DNA of 25,393 nucleotides from Rhodoferax sp. (GTDB lineage Bacteria > Pseudomonadota > Gammaproteobacteria > Burkholderiales > Burkholderiaceae_C): positions 1 through 25,393 of the forward strand of contig JAUXQA010000265.1 in NCBI GenBank assembly GCA_030683195.1, given 5' to 3'. Below, piece by piece: positions 7,614 through 14,127 of the stretch; the stretch's first letter is position 1; every line of letters begins with the position of its first letter. The position numbers and the translations under genes were made by a program. The notes under the pieces are model-generated. The model ran no database searches and was not told the origin of the DNA. It worked only from the letters and a program-made list of their open reading frames with translations.

Positions 7614-8689
7614 GTTGGTTCTCCAGTTGGTGCAGTAATCGGGCGTGAGCTCCTGGATGTCGACTCGATAGATGACATGCAGCAGCTCACCACAATGGCA
7701 AAGCAAAAAAATCAATCAGTCAATTGGTTGGGCAGTTTGGGTTCCAGACTCACCTATACGGTGCCGGCAACGGGAAGGATCGTTAGCATGACTTCCTGCC
7801 GCACCTCTTTCCAGGAGGGGGCCTCCGCTGCTCGTAAGCAGTGGACATTGGTATCCCAGACAGGGGAGAGATACCAAGGGTTTGTTTGTGACTGAAAGCG
7901 TCACCCTGACACACCCGGAGTTGGTGTGAATGTCTTTGTCTTTAAAGTCGCCCTGCCCGGACGCGCTTCCATCTCCACTGGCTTGTCACATGGGGTCATC
8001 CGCATAACGGATGGGCTCATGGACCACAGGACTCACATTCAGATTCGCTGAATATGACTTGCCCGCGTCAGTGGTTGGTACGACAAAAAATTAGATTCAG
8101 GTGGCCGAGTTGAAGTTCTCGTGCCGGCTGCTTGGCTTTAGGCCAAACAGAAATGGTTCTTTGTAAAAACCATGGAATTTTTCATGCTGCGCACACCAAA
8201 AAAGATGTACTTGACCCTACTGTGATGCTTGATCACAAAGGTTCCTTGGCCTTCTATTGGAAAGCTCAGTTTGCTTCTAAAGGAAGCTGTCGTTGGTACA
8301 TAGACCTTAGACCAGACCTGCTAGGCCCATTTTTTTTCGATACTTTTAGGGATGTATCAACCACAAGTTGCTGGTGAGCCAGCTCTACCTCCATTTGGAA
8401 AGTATTTGGATTCTAGCAACTGTTTTTGAACTTTTTGGGAAATATTTTTTTAGCGTGACTTATGATTTTCAGTGCGTTTTTTGTAAATGACGTTTTTTTG
8501 AATTTTGTCCCAATGAGGATTGGATTTCCCCCCTGTCTCTCTCTGATTTCTGAGGGTAAATCGGAATGCAGTACGACCTTGTACGGATGGGTTTTTACCT
8601 CAATCCCGGCTCTTATTGGTCACGAGGTAGGGCTGGATGGAATTTTTGTGAGGCACAAGATGTAGTGGTTGGGCACTGCTAGTTCGGTG
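7614..8689. other. Long non-coding region between integrase and parM
   Basis: No convincing gene is seen in about 1.1 kb. It contains several inverted repeats: TTGGTATC/GATACCAA (7848-7855 and 7870-7877), CATCCG-CATAA-CGGATG (7997-8013), and ATTCAG-ATTCG-CTGAAT near 8038-8054. A clearly AT-rich patch with several T-runs spans about 8325-8520. Such a region, between an integrase and a partition locus, could hold att or a replication origin, but no DnaA-box cluster or long iteron array was recognised. Confidence 0.45.
7848..7877. repeat. 8-bp inverted repeat upstream of the integrase
   Basis: TTGGTATC (7848-7855) and GATACCAA (7870-7877) are perfect inverted copies with a 14-base centre, about 235 bases before the integrase start. 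The arrangement fits an operator or a recombinase core with two arms. There is no independent support for either. Confidence 0.5.
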
Positions 8690-8755
8690 TGGCCAGCGCC
8701 TGCCAGTTTGTGGCAGCGCCTGCCAGTTTGTGGCAGCACCTGCCAGCTTCTGCCA
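8690..8755 (+). repeat. parC: parC-like iterons (three 20-bp units)
   Basis: Three tandem units lie at 8690-8710, 8711-8730 and 8731-8750, with a partial fourth after them. The middle unit is TGGCAGCGCCTGCCAGTTTG; the first has one extra base and the third has three changes. Each unit contains the perfect inverted repeat TGGCAG-CGC-CTGCCA or a close variant. Tandem iterons about 120 bases upstream of a ParM-type gene are the normal centromere of type II partition systems and the autoregulatory binding site of ParR. The assignment to parC is by position. Confidence 0.75.
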
Positions 8756-8877
8756 ACAAAGCACTGAATTGCTGCTTAATCGTAGGCCTACGCCGAATAA
8801 GGGGGCCGCTATAGGTGTTTGTAAGGACACCATATCCAGGCGGCTTCTTATGATTTCTCCATCAACAAGGAGTTTTT

Positions 8878-9957
8878 ATGGCGCCCCCCTCGGTTACACA
8901 TTCCATGATCCCGATTGCCGGTCTGGACATCGGATTCTTTTCCACGAAGTTCACGATTGGTTCGGCAAGCGGCCCATCAGGTTCACAGATTCTGGTAGAC
9001 CATTTCCCGTCGCTTGCAGCCAAGTCGGCTCACAAGACGCTGCCTCATCTTCCAAACGCCGCAGCCCTGGATGGAACAATCGTGACTGTTGGCGAAGTGG
9101 ATTACTTCGTCGGCAAATCGGTACTTTCCATGATGGGGGCAGCCGGCGGCGCACGAGCAGCGTCGGACAACTTTTGCCAAACACAGACCTATTACGCTTT
9201 ATTGTTGGGCGCCTTCCATTACATGGCGGCGCACCAAGGTGGCACAGGAAATCTGGTTATCGGCACTCTCACTTTGGGCCTTCCGCTCAATACCGTCTTT
9301 ACCCATGGTGAATTTGTGAAAACTTTGGCCGAGCGGGAGCACACGATCCCATCGCCCGGTTCGCCCGATAAACAGATTAAGGTTTTGGTACGCAACGTGA
9401 TCGTTGTAGCTCAGCCACAGGGCGCAATGGTTAACTACACAAGCGGTTTAAAGCGCGTGGTGAAGGCTGACGAACAGGCATTGGTCCTGGATATGGGCGG
9501 GGGAACCTTCGATTGGTTCATCTGCGACGGAGAATTTCAGCCAAACTATTCACTGTGTGGAGCAGCACCAATCGGCGCACTCGCCTGCGCAAGTGTCATC
9601 TGTGAGCGCATCCAGGCCGGCCTGAAGAAGGACCCGCGGACGCTTGAGAAAGTGGATCGTGCGCTCCGCAACGACGAGCCCACTGTCAGGATCACTGGTG
9701 TCGATCACGAAATGGCTTCCTATTGGCCACTGGCCGAAAGCCTGATAGAGGAAGTTCTTGAGCAAATGCAGAAACAGGTTGGATCCCTCGCTGGGATGGA
9801 TCACATTTTGCTCACTGGCGGTGGTGCCGGCTTGCTGCACCGGGTCGTACGAAAGACCCTCTCGGATTTCGCACGGATCACGGTCATAGACTCCGACCCG
9901 GTGTTTTCGAATGTCAAAGGTTTCTATCGGATTTCGAAAATGATGAGCGAAAGTTGA
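8878..9957 (+). CDS. parM: ParM/StbA-family actin-like partition ATPase, 359 aa
   Basis: The ATG at 8878 has a strong AAGGAG five bases upstream. Actin-fold nucleotide-binding signatures are present in order: phosphate-1 LDIGFFSTK (16-24), phosphate-2 LDMGGGTFDW (204-213) and adenosine motif LLTGGGAGLL (311-320). Length matches plasmid StbA/ParM proteins. In type II partition this protein forms ATP-dependent filaments that push sister plasmids apart, captured at parC by ParR. It is also distantly similar to the ParM-like component of PRTRC cassettes, but no other PRTRC genes are nearby. Iterons lie upstream and a small partner gene follows directly. Confidence 0.85.
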   Translation: MAPPSVTHSMIPIAGLDIGFFSTKFTIGSASGPSGSQILVDHFPSLAAKSAHKTLPHLPNAAALDGTIVTVGEVDYFVGKSVLSMMGAAGGARAASDNFCQTQTYYALLLGAFHYMAAHQGGTGNLVIGTLTLGLPLNTVFTHGEFVKTLAEREHTIPSPGSPDKQIKVLVRNVIVVAQPQGAMVNYTSGLKRVVKADEQALVLDMGGGTFDWFICDGEFQPNYSLCGAAPIGALACASVICERIQAGLKKDPRTLEKVDRALRNDEPTVRITGVDHEMASYWPLAESLIEEVLEQMQKQVGSLAGMDHILLTGGGAGLLHRVVRKTLSDFARITVIDSDPVFSNVKGFYRISKMMSES

Positions 9958-9961
9958 TGGG

Positions 9962-10273
9962 ATGAGATTTCGTGCAAGCATTTCACTCGTGCGGTACCGC
10001 CACTCCGAGTTGATCGAAGCCTTGGAAAACATCGCCGTCGGCGAGCGGGCAAGCTTTCTGTGCGACCTGGCAAGCGAAGCGATCAAGGCCAGAACGCATC
10101 ACAATCAATCCGCGAGCCATTCGACTTCAACTCCACAAGTTTCGAAAACTATCAACAACGCGTCCAGTTTCATCGCCCCTGACGTGGCAGATTCATCTGC
10201 TGAAGCGCGCCACATACCTCGAACCAAACTGGCGCGTGCATTTGCGATGCCGAATCTCAGTAAAACGCCATGA
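9962..10273 (+). CDS. parR: Candidate ParR/StbB-like adaptor, 103 aa
   Basis: It begins four bases after the parM stop and is surely co-transcribed. The N-terminal 43 residues (MRFRASISLVRYRHSELIEA, then ERASFLCDLASEAIK) fit a ribbon-helix-helix fold: a short strand, then two helices, with an ERASF-type helix start. The remaining 60 residues are Ser/Thr-rich and look disordered, the part that in ParR proteins contacts the filament. Size, position and iterons support ParR. The sequence match itself is weak. Confidence 0.65.
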   Translation: MRFRASISLVRYRHSELIEALENIAVGERASFLCDLASEAIKARTHHNQSASHSTSTPQVSKTINNASSFIAPDVADSSAEARHIPRTKLARAFAMPNLSKTP

Positions 10274-10303
10274 AGTCGTTCCAACTTTGCGAGCCAAAGT
10301 CCC

Positions 10304-10333
10304 TTGACAACAGCACTTTATGTGGGATTCTGA
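10304..10333 (+). promoter_or_regulatory. Possible sigma-70 promoter
   Basis: A consensus -35 TTGACA (10304-10309) is followed 17-18 bases later by ATTCTG or TTCTGA, a poor -10. It lies about 50 bases before the gene at 10385. The -35 is good and the -10 is weak, so the call is tentative. Confidence 0.35.
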
Positions 10334-10384
10334 GTCCATGCACCAGATCTTCTGGCCAACATTGACACACGAAGGTATCGAAAA

Positions 10385-10834
10385 ATGACTCTCCACTCCA
10401 CTGACCATCAAGTAAGTCCCGCAGGCCTGCGAGCCTCAGATTTCCGGTTGCACGCCATAGATCTGGATCCCGGCCTTGTTTCGCAGCCAGAGAACTTTGC
10501 AACCGAGGTGCCGGCTGTGCGAATCGCGGCGCCCGATCACTGGCTGTTCAACAGCGAGGACTACCGCAGCGTCATGAGCGATCTGGTCCAAACGGTGAGG
10601 GAACTCAATCGGCTAGGTAATTCAGGTGATGTCCGTTCCGATACAGAGATCGGCGCCGACCTGATCGAAGGCATGGGACTCTGGGAGCATCCTGAGCCTC
10701 ACGGCCCCTGGGGCAATGCCCGATTCATGACCAAGTTTCTTTTGGCCTATGCGAAAACCTATCTCCACGCCAAGGCACACCAAGGCGTGCAAATGCGCAA
10801 GAACCTAAAACAAGCCTATGTTTCGGACCACTAA
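10385..10834 (+). CDS. Unknown protein, 149 aa
   Basis: The ATG at 10385 is preceded by AAGGT eight bases upstream. The protein is soluble and acidic with no signal peptide. A central helix-rich region (YRSVMSDLVQTVRELNRL) and a Trp-containing segment (GLWEHPEPHGPWGNARF) are visible, and the C-terminus is basic. Its last 17 bases overlap the start of the lytic transglycosylase gene at 10818, so the two are likely translated together. I do not recognise the family. Confidence 0.7.
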   Translation: MTLHSTDHQVSPAGLRASDFRLHAIDLDPGLVSQPENFATEVPAVRIAAPDHWLFNSEDYRSVMSDLVQTVRELNRLGNSGDVRSDTEIGADLIEGMGLWEHPEPHGPWGNARFMTKFLLAYAKTYLHAKAHQGVQMRKNLKQAYVSDH

Positions 10835-11501
10835 GCCCCCCTCCACCATCCAATTTTCTTTCCGTCGCACGATTGGCAGCAGCAGGTTTCTGCGCGGCGT
10901 CTTGGGAGCCGGCTTGTTTGTTTGCTTAAGCGGACTCTTCCCTTCGAAAACGCTGGCCCAGTCCACAAGGGCGCCCAAGCCGCCGCCGCCTGCACCCTTT
11001 TCCACACCGAACGAAAAGTGCATTGTCCCGGCGTCCATGCACCACGGCGTGAATTTTCATGTGTTGCGCGCCATCCTAAAAGTCGAATCCGGATTGAATC
11101 CAAATGCGGTTGGTCACAATAGCAATGGCACGATCGACGTCGGCATGGGCCAACACAACTCAATGCATTTTCGGGAATTGGCCAAGTTTGGAATTGCCCC
11201 AGGACATCTTAAAGACGCATGTATAGCTACATACGTGGCAGCTTGGCACCTCAAGAGGAACATCGTCAATAGCGGCAATACTTGGCGCGGTATCGCGAAT
11301 TACCACAGCGCGACACCCTACTTCAACCAGCGGTACCAGATTCTGTTGAAAAACGAGCTTATTCGTTCTGGTGCACTGGCCGGTTCGATACAACCAGTTC
11401 CATCCATTTCCAGAAGCGGCAGCGCTCACCCCAGCAGCCCCAGTGTTTCTGGGCGGTCGGTGGCGAGCTCCCCGTCGATGATCGTTTCCGACATGCAGTA
11501 A
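10818..11501 (+). CDS. Secreted lytic transglycosylase, VirB1/IpgF-like, 227 aa
   Basis: An arginine-rich N-region and apolar core (FLRGVLGAGLFVCLSGLF, 24-41), with likely cleavage after TLAQ (about 48), form a signal peptide. The SLT domain (about 65-185) has the catalytic Glu at 90 in LKVESGLNPNAVG, the GxxQxN-type box DVGMGQHNS (107-115) and the terminal ANYHSATPYFNQRY (160-173). The enzyme would cleave peptidoglycan in the periplasm, typically to let a type IV secretion or pilus apparatus through the wall. The last 40 residues are Ser/Pro-rich. No other conjugation genes are in the window, so its machine is outside or lost. Confidence 0.85.
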   Translation: MFRTTKPPSTIQFSFRRTIGSSRFLRGVLGAGLFVCLSGLFPSKTLAQSTRAPKPPPPAPFSTPNEKCIVPASMHHGVNFHVLRAILKVESGLNPNAVGHNSNGTIDVGMGQHNSMHFRELAKFGIAPGHLKDACIATYVAAWHLKRNIVNSGNTWRGIANYHSATPYFNQRYQILLKNELIRSGALAGSIQPVPSISRSGSAHPSSPSVSGRSVASSPSMIVSDMQ

Positions 11502-11567
11502 GAGTGACCTCCCTCTATCATTTTGCGTAAAACCCACCGGCTGGCATCGGCAAAACCTGAACGAAAA

Positions 11568-11607
11568 AAGCCCCGACCACATTTTCAGTGATCGGGGCTT
11601 ATTCAAT
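11568..11607. terminator. Bidirectional Rho-independent terminator
   Basis: AAGCCCCGA (11568-11576) pairs with TCGGGGCTT (11592-11600), and GTG/CAC continue the stem. On the minus strand the stem is followed by CTTTTTTC; on the plus strand by TTATTCAATTTT. It separates the transglycosylase (ends 11501, plus) from gene C (ends 11648, minus). Confidence 0.85.
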
Positions 11608-11647
11608 TTTGATGATGAGTGGGCTGAGTGCTAGTCAGCAGTGCGGG

Positions 11648-12127
11648 TCAATGGCTGGTGGGCAACACGTTTTTCACGTACGGGGCCAGCAGCTTCAGGG
11701 TTAATTCGATGAATTGCTTGTACTGATCCTGACCGGAAGAAAGCAATTTGTCGACGGACAAGTTGGTGATATCTGACATAGCGTCAACCAACGCTTGCTC
11801 GGCTTGCCTGGCAAGATGCTCCGCGACCAGTAAAGGACACTGGTCTTCGTTCGCGACATGCAGACGCGCGACCACCCGCGCTAGTTTGCATTTTTGTTCA
11901 TACAAAGCGAAGTTGGCAGATGTCATGAGATAGGACATTTTGGGGTCAAGGATGACCTCGCTTCCGAGCCTGTCAGCGAACCGGGGTGCTATTTTCCAGT
12001 TGCCCAAGGCCAGGATGCTTGCTTGATACTCAAGGACGACTGGGCGTATCGTTTGCACGAAGGCCATTGTCAGGAAAACGGTTTCCGCGGCCGCGATCAT
12101 CTCGGGCGTGGGTTTGAATTTTTGCAT
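11648..12127 (-). CDS. Unknown helical protein C, 159 aa
   Basis: The protein starts MQKFKPTPEMIAAAETVFLT at ATG 12125-12127, with no clear Shine-Dalgarno. It is predicted to be almost entirely helical and amphipathic, without a signal peptide. The core is AETVFLTMAFVQTIRPVVLE and ARQAEQALVDAMSDITNL, and the end is hydrophobic (LTLKLLAPYVKNVL). It looks like one of the conserved hypothetical proteins of beta-proteobacterial plasmids, but I cannot name a family. Upstream it has only a degenerate candidate for the leader: CCAG/CTGG, linker CTATTCATTTCAG, then CGCA/TGCG around ACGCCGGCGT. Confidence 0.7.
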   Translation of the reverse strand: MQKFKPTPEMIAAAETVFLTMAFVQTIRPVVLEYQASILALGNWKIAPRFADRLGSEVILDPKMSYLMTSANFALYEQKCKLARVVARLHVANEDQCPLLVAEHLARQAEQALVDAMSDITNLSVDKLLSSGQDQYKQFIELTLKLLAPYVKNVLPTSH

Positions 12128-12284
12128 GGATGCAATTTTGAAGTGAAGCGCAATTACGCCGGCGTGCGACGAATTGAACTGAAATGAATAGCCAGCACCA
12201 TTGCCTGGAAGACAGCGGGCTTACTCGCAACCTGATCGGTAGTCAGGAGCTCAGACCACAAAGGGTTTGCGCTTGAGGATGGAT

Positions 12285-12329
12285 AAAAAAACCTAGGCTG
12301 AACATCATGTGAATGATCAGCCGGGGTTT
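12285..12329 (-). terminator. Rho-independent terminator after gene D
   Basis: On the minus strand, AAACC-CC-GGCTGA-ATCAT pairs through a loop with ATGAT-CAGCC-TA-GGTTT and runs into seven T residues (12290-12284 region). It begins about 33 bases after the stop of gene D (12362). It isolates gene D from gene C. Confidence 0.7.
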
Positions 12330-12361
12330 GTGAGTTTTTCTGTTCAGAAGCAGGGTAATGC

Positions 12362-12808
12362 TTATGGTGCGGTTGGATTCAAAACAGCCCAATCCGCATT
12401 CTTTCGATCATCCTTCGCATCGATACGGCGTTGATTTTCGGCAACGGCATCCATGACCTCATCGAGAACATCAGGAGCAAGGATCTTTAGATGCTGCCGA
12501 TATTCGAACTGACACTTGACACTGTCACCAATGGCAACAGCAGCACAGTAGCGCTCCACCGGGTGACTCAAGAGTTTGAGTGAGTTGACATCTTCTTCAA
12601 CAATCAGGCGAGCGGTAGCTGAGTCAAGCGCATCGGTGGGAACAACCATCAAACCATCGTTGTTGGTTTCGATTGCTTTGCGGGCCTGCACCTCCAATTC
12701 GCTTCCAATACCTGATTGGTTCTTGCCCTGCAGCTGATTGATAAACCGGATAGTCCACTTCGGTAGCAAGGGCCAGTTGTTGGTGTGAGCAATTGTTGTT
12801 TGTTTCAT
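12362..12808 (-). CDS. Unknown protein D, 148 aa
   Basis: The start MKQTTIAHTNNWPLLPKWTI at ATG 12806-12808 follows TTGAG about seven bases upstream. The protein is soluble and mixed alpha/beta. A charged C-terminal helix (DEVMDAVAENQRRIDAKDDR) precedes a short tail. No motif is recognised. The gap to gene E is 48 bases and holds no convincing leader hairpin II, only AGTT/AACT and TCAGTT/AACTGA pairings. It may be translated from the same transcript as gene E. Confidence 0.7.
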   Translation of the reverse strand: MKQTTIAHTNNWPLLPKWTIRFINQLQGKNQSGIGSELEVQARKAIETNNDGLMVVPTDALDSATARLIVEEDVNSLKLLSHPVERYCAAVAIGDSVKCQFEYRQHLKILAPDVLDEVMDAVAENQRRIDAKDDRKNADWAVLNPTAP

Positions 12809-12856
12809 AAATTCTCAAGGAATGAAATAGGTCGAGTCAGTTGATCGATAGTTGTT

Positions 12857-13075
12857 CTAACTGATCCAGACTAGCTTCCAGCGAAAGCAGTTCACAACGG
12901 CAGTTGCGCGACCTCGCCGGGGACATGACGAGTGATGCCATGGCCAACGGGCAACGAGATGCGTGCATGCGGCATCGCGGTACAGCACCGTGTCCTTTTT
13001 GTGCTTCATTCCGTGCCTCAGATCGATGGGGTCGACCGTTGACATCTTCTTTGCGAACAGTGTAAGCAGTTCCAT
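12857..13075 (-). CDS. Unknown small protein E, 72 aa
   Basis: The start at 13073-13075 (MELLTLFAKKMSTVDPIDL) is chosen because GAAGAG lies about eight bases upstream and leader copy E ends 35 nt before it. The product is basic and His/Trp/Cys-containing (THLVARWPWHHSSCPRRGRA), perhaps metal-binding. The last residues are atypical in composition, so the 3' end could have suffered a frameshift. A real coding role is supported mainly by the leader and the ribosome-binding site. Confidence 0.5.
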   Translation of the reverse strand: MELLTLFAKKMSTVDPIDLRHGMKHKKDTVLYRDAACTHLVARWPWHHSSCPRRGRATAVVNCFRWKLVWIS

Positions 13076-13110
13076 TGAATTCTCTTCGTTGAGTCCACGA
13101 GCGAGAATTT

Positions 13111-13165
13111 CCCCAGGGGAAGTTCTCCCCGAGGGTTGGATTGTTGGCAATCAGTCTTTCGACTG
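13111..13165 (-). promoter_or_regulatory. Bipartite leader hairpins before gene E
   Basis: On the minus strand, hairpin I is CAGTC-GAAA-GACTG (13165-13152), capped by a GNRA tetraloop. The linker is ATTGCCAACAATCCAA. Hairpin II has outer CCC/GGG and inner GGGGA-GAACT-TCCCC (13135-13111). The start codon is 35 nt further. Confidence 0.75.
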
Positions 13166-13171
13166 CGTTAT

Positions 13172-13441
13172 TTACTGACCGGCTATTTGAGCCAGTTCAG
13201 CTTTCTCAAACTCGATTTTCAGAGCGGCAAGTTGCTCGATGGATTTATCGAGCCGCTGCACAGCGGCTTGAATGTCGCCGCAATCCTCAGACTGCGAGAG
13301 TTCGACAAGCAGGTACTTGAGCAAACCGTCGCCACAGTGTGGGACGTCGCTTGGGAGTGCTACCAGATGGTCGCCATTCGCATAGTGCTGAACGACGATT
13401 GCCTGAATAGTGTCAAAACCCGTGTTTTGGGTGTTAGCCAT
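13172..13441 (-). CDS. Unknown small protein F, 89 aa
   Basis: The start MANTQNTGFDTIQAIVV at 13439-13441 is preferred to an ATG at 13468 because GGGAAG sits eight bases before it and the leader spacing is then 36 nt. The C-terminal half (IQAAVQRLDKSIEQLAALKI and on) is a probable coiled coil. No family is recognised. The stop is seven bases before hairpin I of gene E. Confidence 0.7.
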   Translation of the reverse strand: MANTQNTGFDTIQAIVVQHYANGDHLVALPSDVPHCGDGLLKYLLVELSQSEDCGDIQAAVQRLDKSIEQLAALKIEFEKAELAQIAGQ

Positions 13442-13477
13442 TTTGATGTCTTCCCGCTCAATGAGCATGTGCCAGAC

Positions 13478-13545
13478 AAACCACCCCGAGCGGGACAGTT
13501 CGCCGGGCGATTGGTTTACATGCCACCACCGAGTCGGCGTATGGC
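13478..13545 (-). promoter_or_regulatory. Bipartite leader hairpins before gene F
   Basis: On the minus strand, hairpin I is GCCA/TGGC outside CCG-ACT-CGG (13545-13522). The linker is ATGT. Hairpin II has a long outer AAACCA/TGGTTT (13517-13512 with 13483-13478) plus CCC/GGG. It begins 36 nt before the ATG. It is a divergent copy with a longer outer stem and a weaker inner stem. Confidence 0.55.
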
Positions 13546-13558
13546 TTTATGAATGAAC

Positions 13559-13924
13559 TCAGGCGCTCAACATCGTCGTGTCAGACCCCAAGGAGAGGCC
13601 GGAAATTCTGAAGTATTTGCCTGACTGATTTTTCACGGTGATCGTGTGTGTGCTTTCAATCGCCACCACTTGACAGGAGCCAAGCCGGGTCGATCTAACG
13701 CGGTCGCCAGATTGCAAAACGCCTTCTTTCTGGAGCTTTTCAAGCTTCAAAGTGAGGTCTGGCCCCAGGACGTTTTGGATGACGACGTCCGTTTGGACTG
13801 GTGTCATACCTTGGGACTGGCACTGGGACTTGATGTAAGACTCTGCGCCATCACGACTGATCTGGGTGAAGTCGATGTCCTTGCACCGCAGCGTCGCCGC
13901 CATCATTGTTTCTACAGTTGACAT
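13559..13924 (-). CDS. Unknown protein G with SH3-like C-terminus, 121 aa
   Basis: The start MSTVETMMAATLRC at 13922-13924 has AGGAG nine bases upstream. The N-terminal 60 residues are mixed. The C-terminal segment (GDRVRSTRLGSCQVVAIE, then HTITVKNQSGKYFRISGLSL) has the alternating strands of a small beta-barrel (KOW/SH3-like), often used for nucleic-acid or protein binding. That is a fold impression only. The gene has its own promoter candidate (14044-14073) and a 65-bp leader, so it is the best case for showing that the leader is part of the 5' UTR. Confidence 0.75.
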   Translation of the reverse strand: MSTVETMMAATLRCKDIDFTQISRDGAESYIKSQCQSQGMTPVQTDVVIQNVLGPDLTLKLEKLQKEGVLQSGDRVRSTRLGSCQVVAIESTHTITVKNQSGKYFRISGLSLGSDTTMLSA

Positions 13925-13952
13925 TTTTGAGACTCCTGATCGATGACCAGGC

Positions 13953-14017
13953 CAACCCAGCGAAACCGGGAATGGATCCCGGTCGGGTTGAAATGAAAAT
14001 GCTGACGCGAAGTCAAC
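13953..14017 (-). promoter_or_regulatory. Bipartite leader hairpins before gene G
   Basis: On the minus strand, hairpin I is GTTGAC-TTCGC-GTCAGC (14017-14001, one G-U). The linker is ATTTTCATTT. Hairpin II has outer CAACCC/GGGTTG and inner CCGGGA-TCCAT-TCCCGG (13990-13953). It ends 28 nt before the ATG. Confidence 0.8.
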
Positions 14018-14043
14018 GAATTTGCTTGCGCAAAAGTGTCCAA

Positions 14044-14073
14044 ATTATAGAACAGACCGTTTCAACAGGCCAA
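14044..14073 (-). promoter_or_regulatory. Sigma-70-type promoter of gene G
   Basis: On the minus strand, TTGGCC (14073-14068) is followed after 18 bases by a perfect TATAAT (14049-14044). The predicted start near 14036 places the whole bipartite leader inside a 5' UTR of about 110 nt. It lies immediately downstream of the terminator of gene H. Confidence 0.6.
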
Positions 14074-14109
14074 AAAAAACCACCTGGTAACTCGAAAGTT
14101 TCCAGGTGG
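14072..14109 (-). terminator. Rho-independent terminator after the methyltransferase gene
   Basis: On the minus strand, CCACCTGGAAACT pairs with AGTTACCAGGTGG (one mismatch) across a short TTCG-type loop, followed by TTTTTTTTGG. It starts about 18 bases after the stop of gene H at 14128. Confidence 0.9.
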
Positions 14110-14127
14110 GTCTATTGCAAAAATTAG

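Noticed and set aside
8132..8665. Two plus-strand frames of 67-81 codons upstream of parM.
   Set aside because: They are in the AT-rich gap, with no Shine-Dalgarno and no protein-like composition. A real small gene cannot be excluded.
8878..10273. A PRTRC cassette (ParB/ThiF-related), because the ParM-like protein recalls its D component.
   Set aside because: No ThiF-like, ParB-like or other PRTRC genes are in the window, and iterons plus a small partner fit type II partition better.
12128..12230. Leader copy before gene C.
   Set aside because: CCAG/CTGG and CGCA/TGCG pairings exist with a suitable linker, but stems are too short and ambiguous to count as a supported copy.
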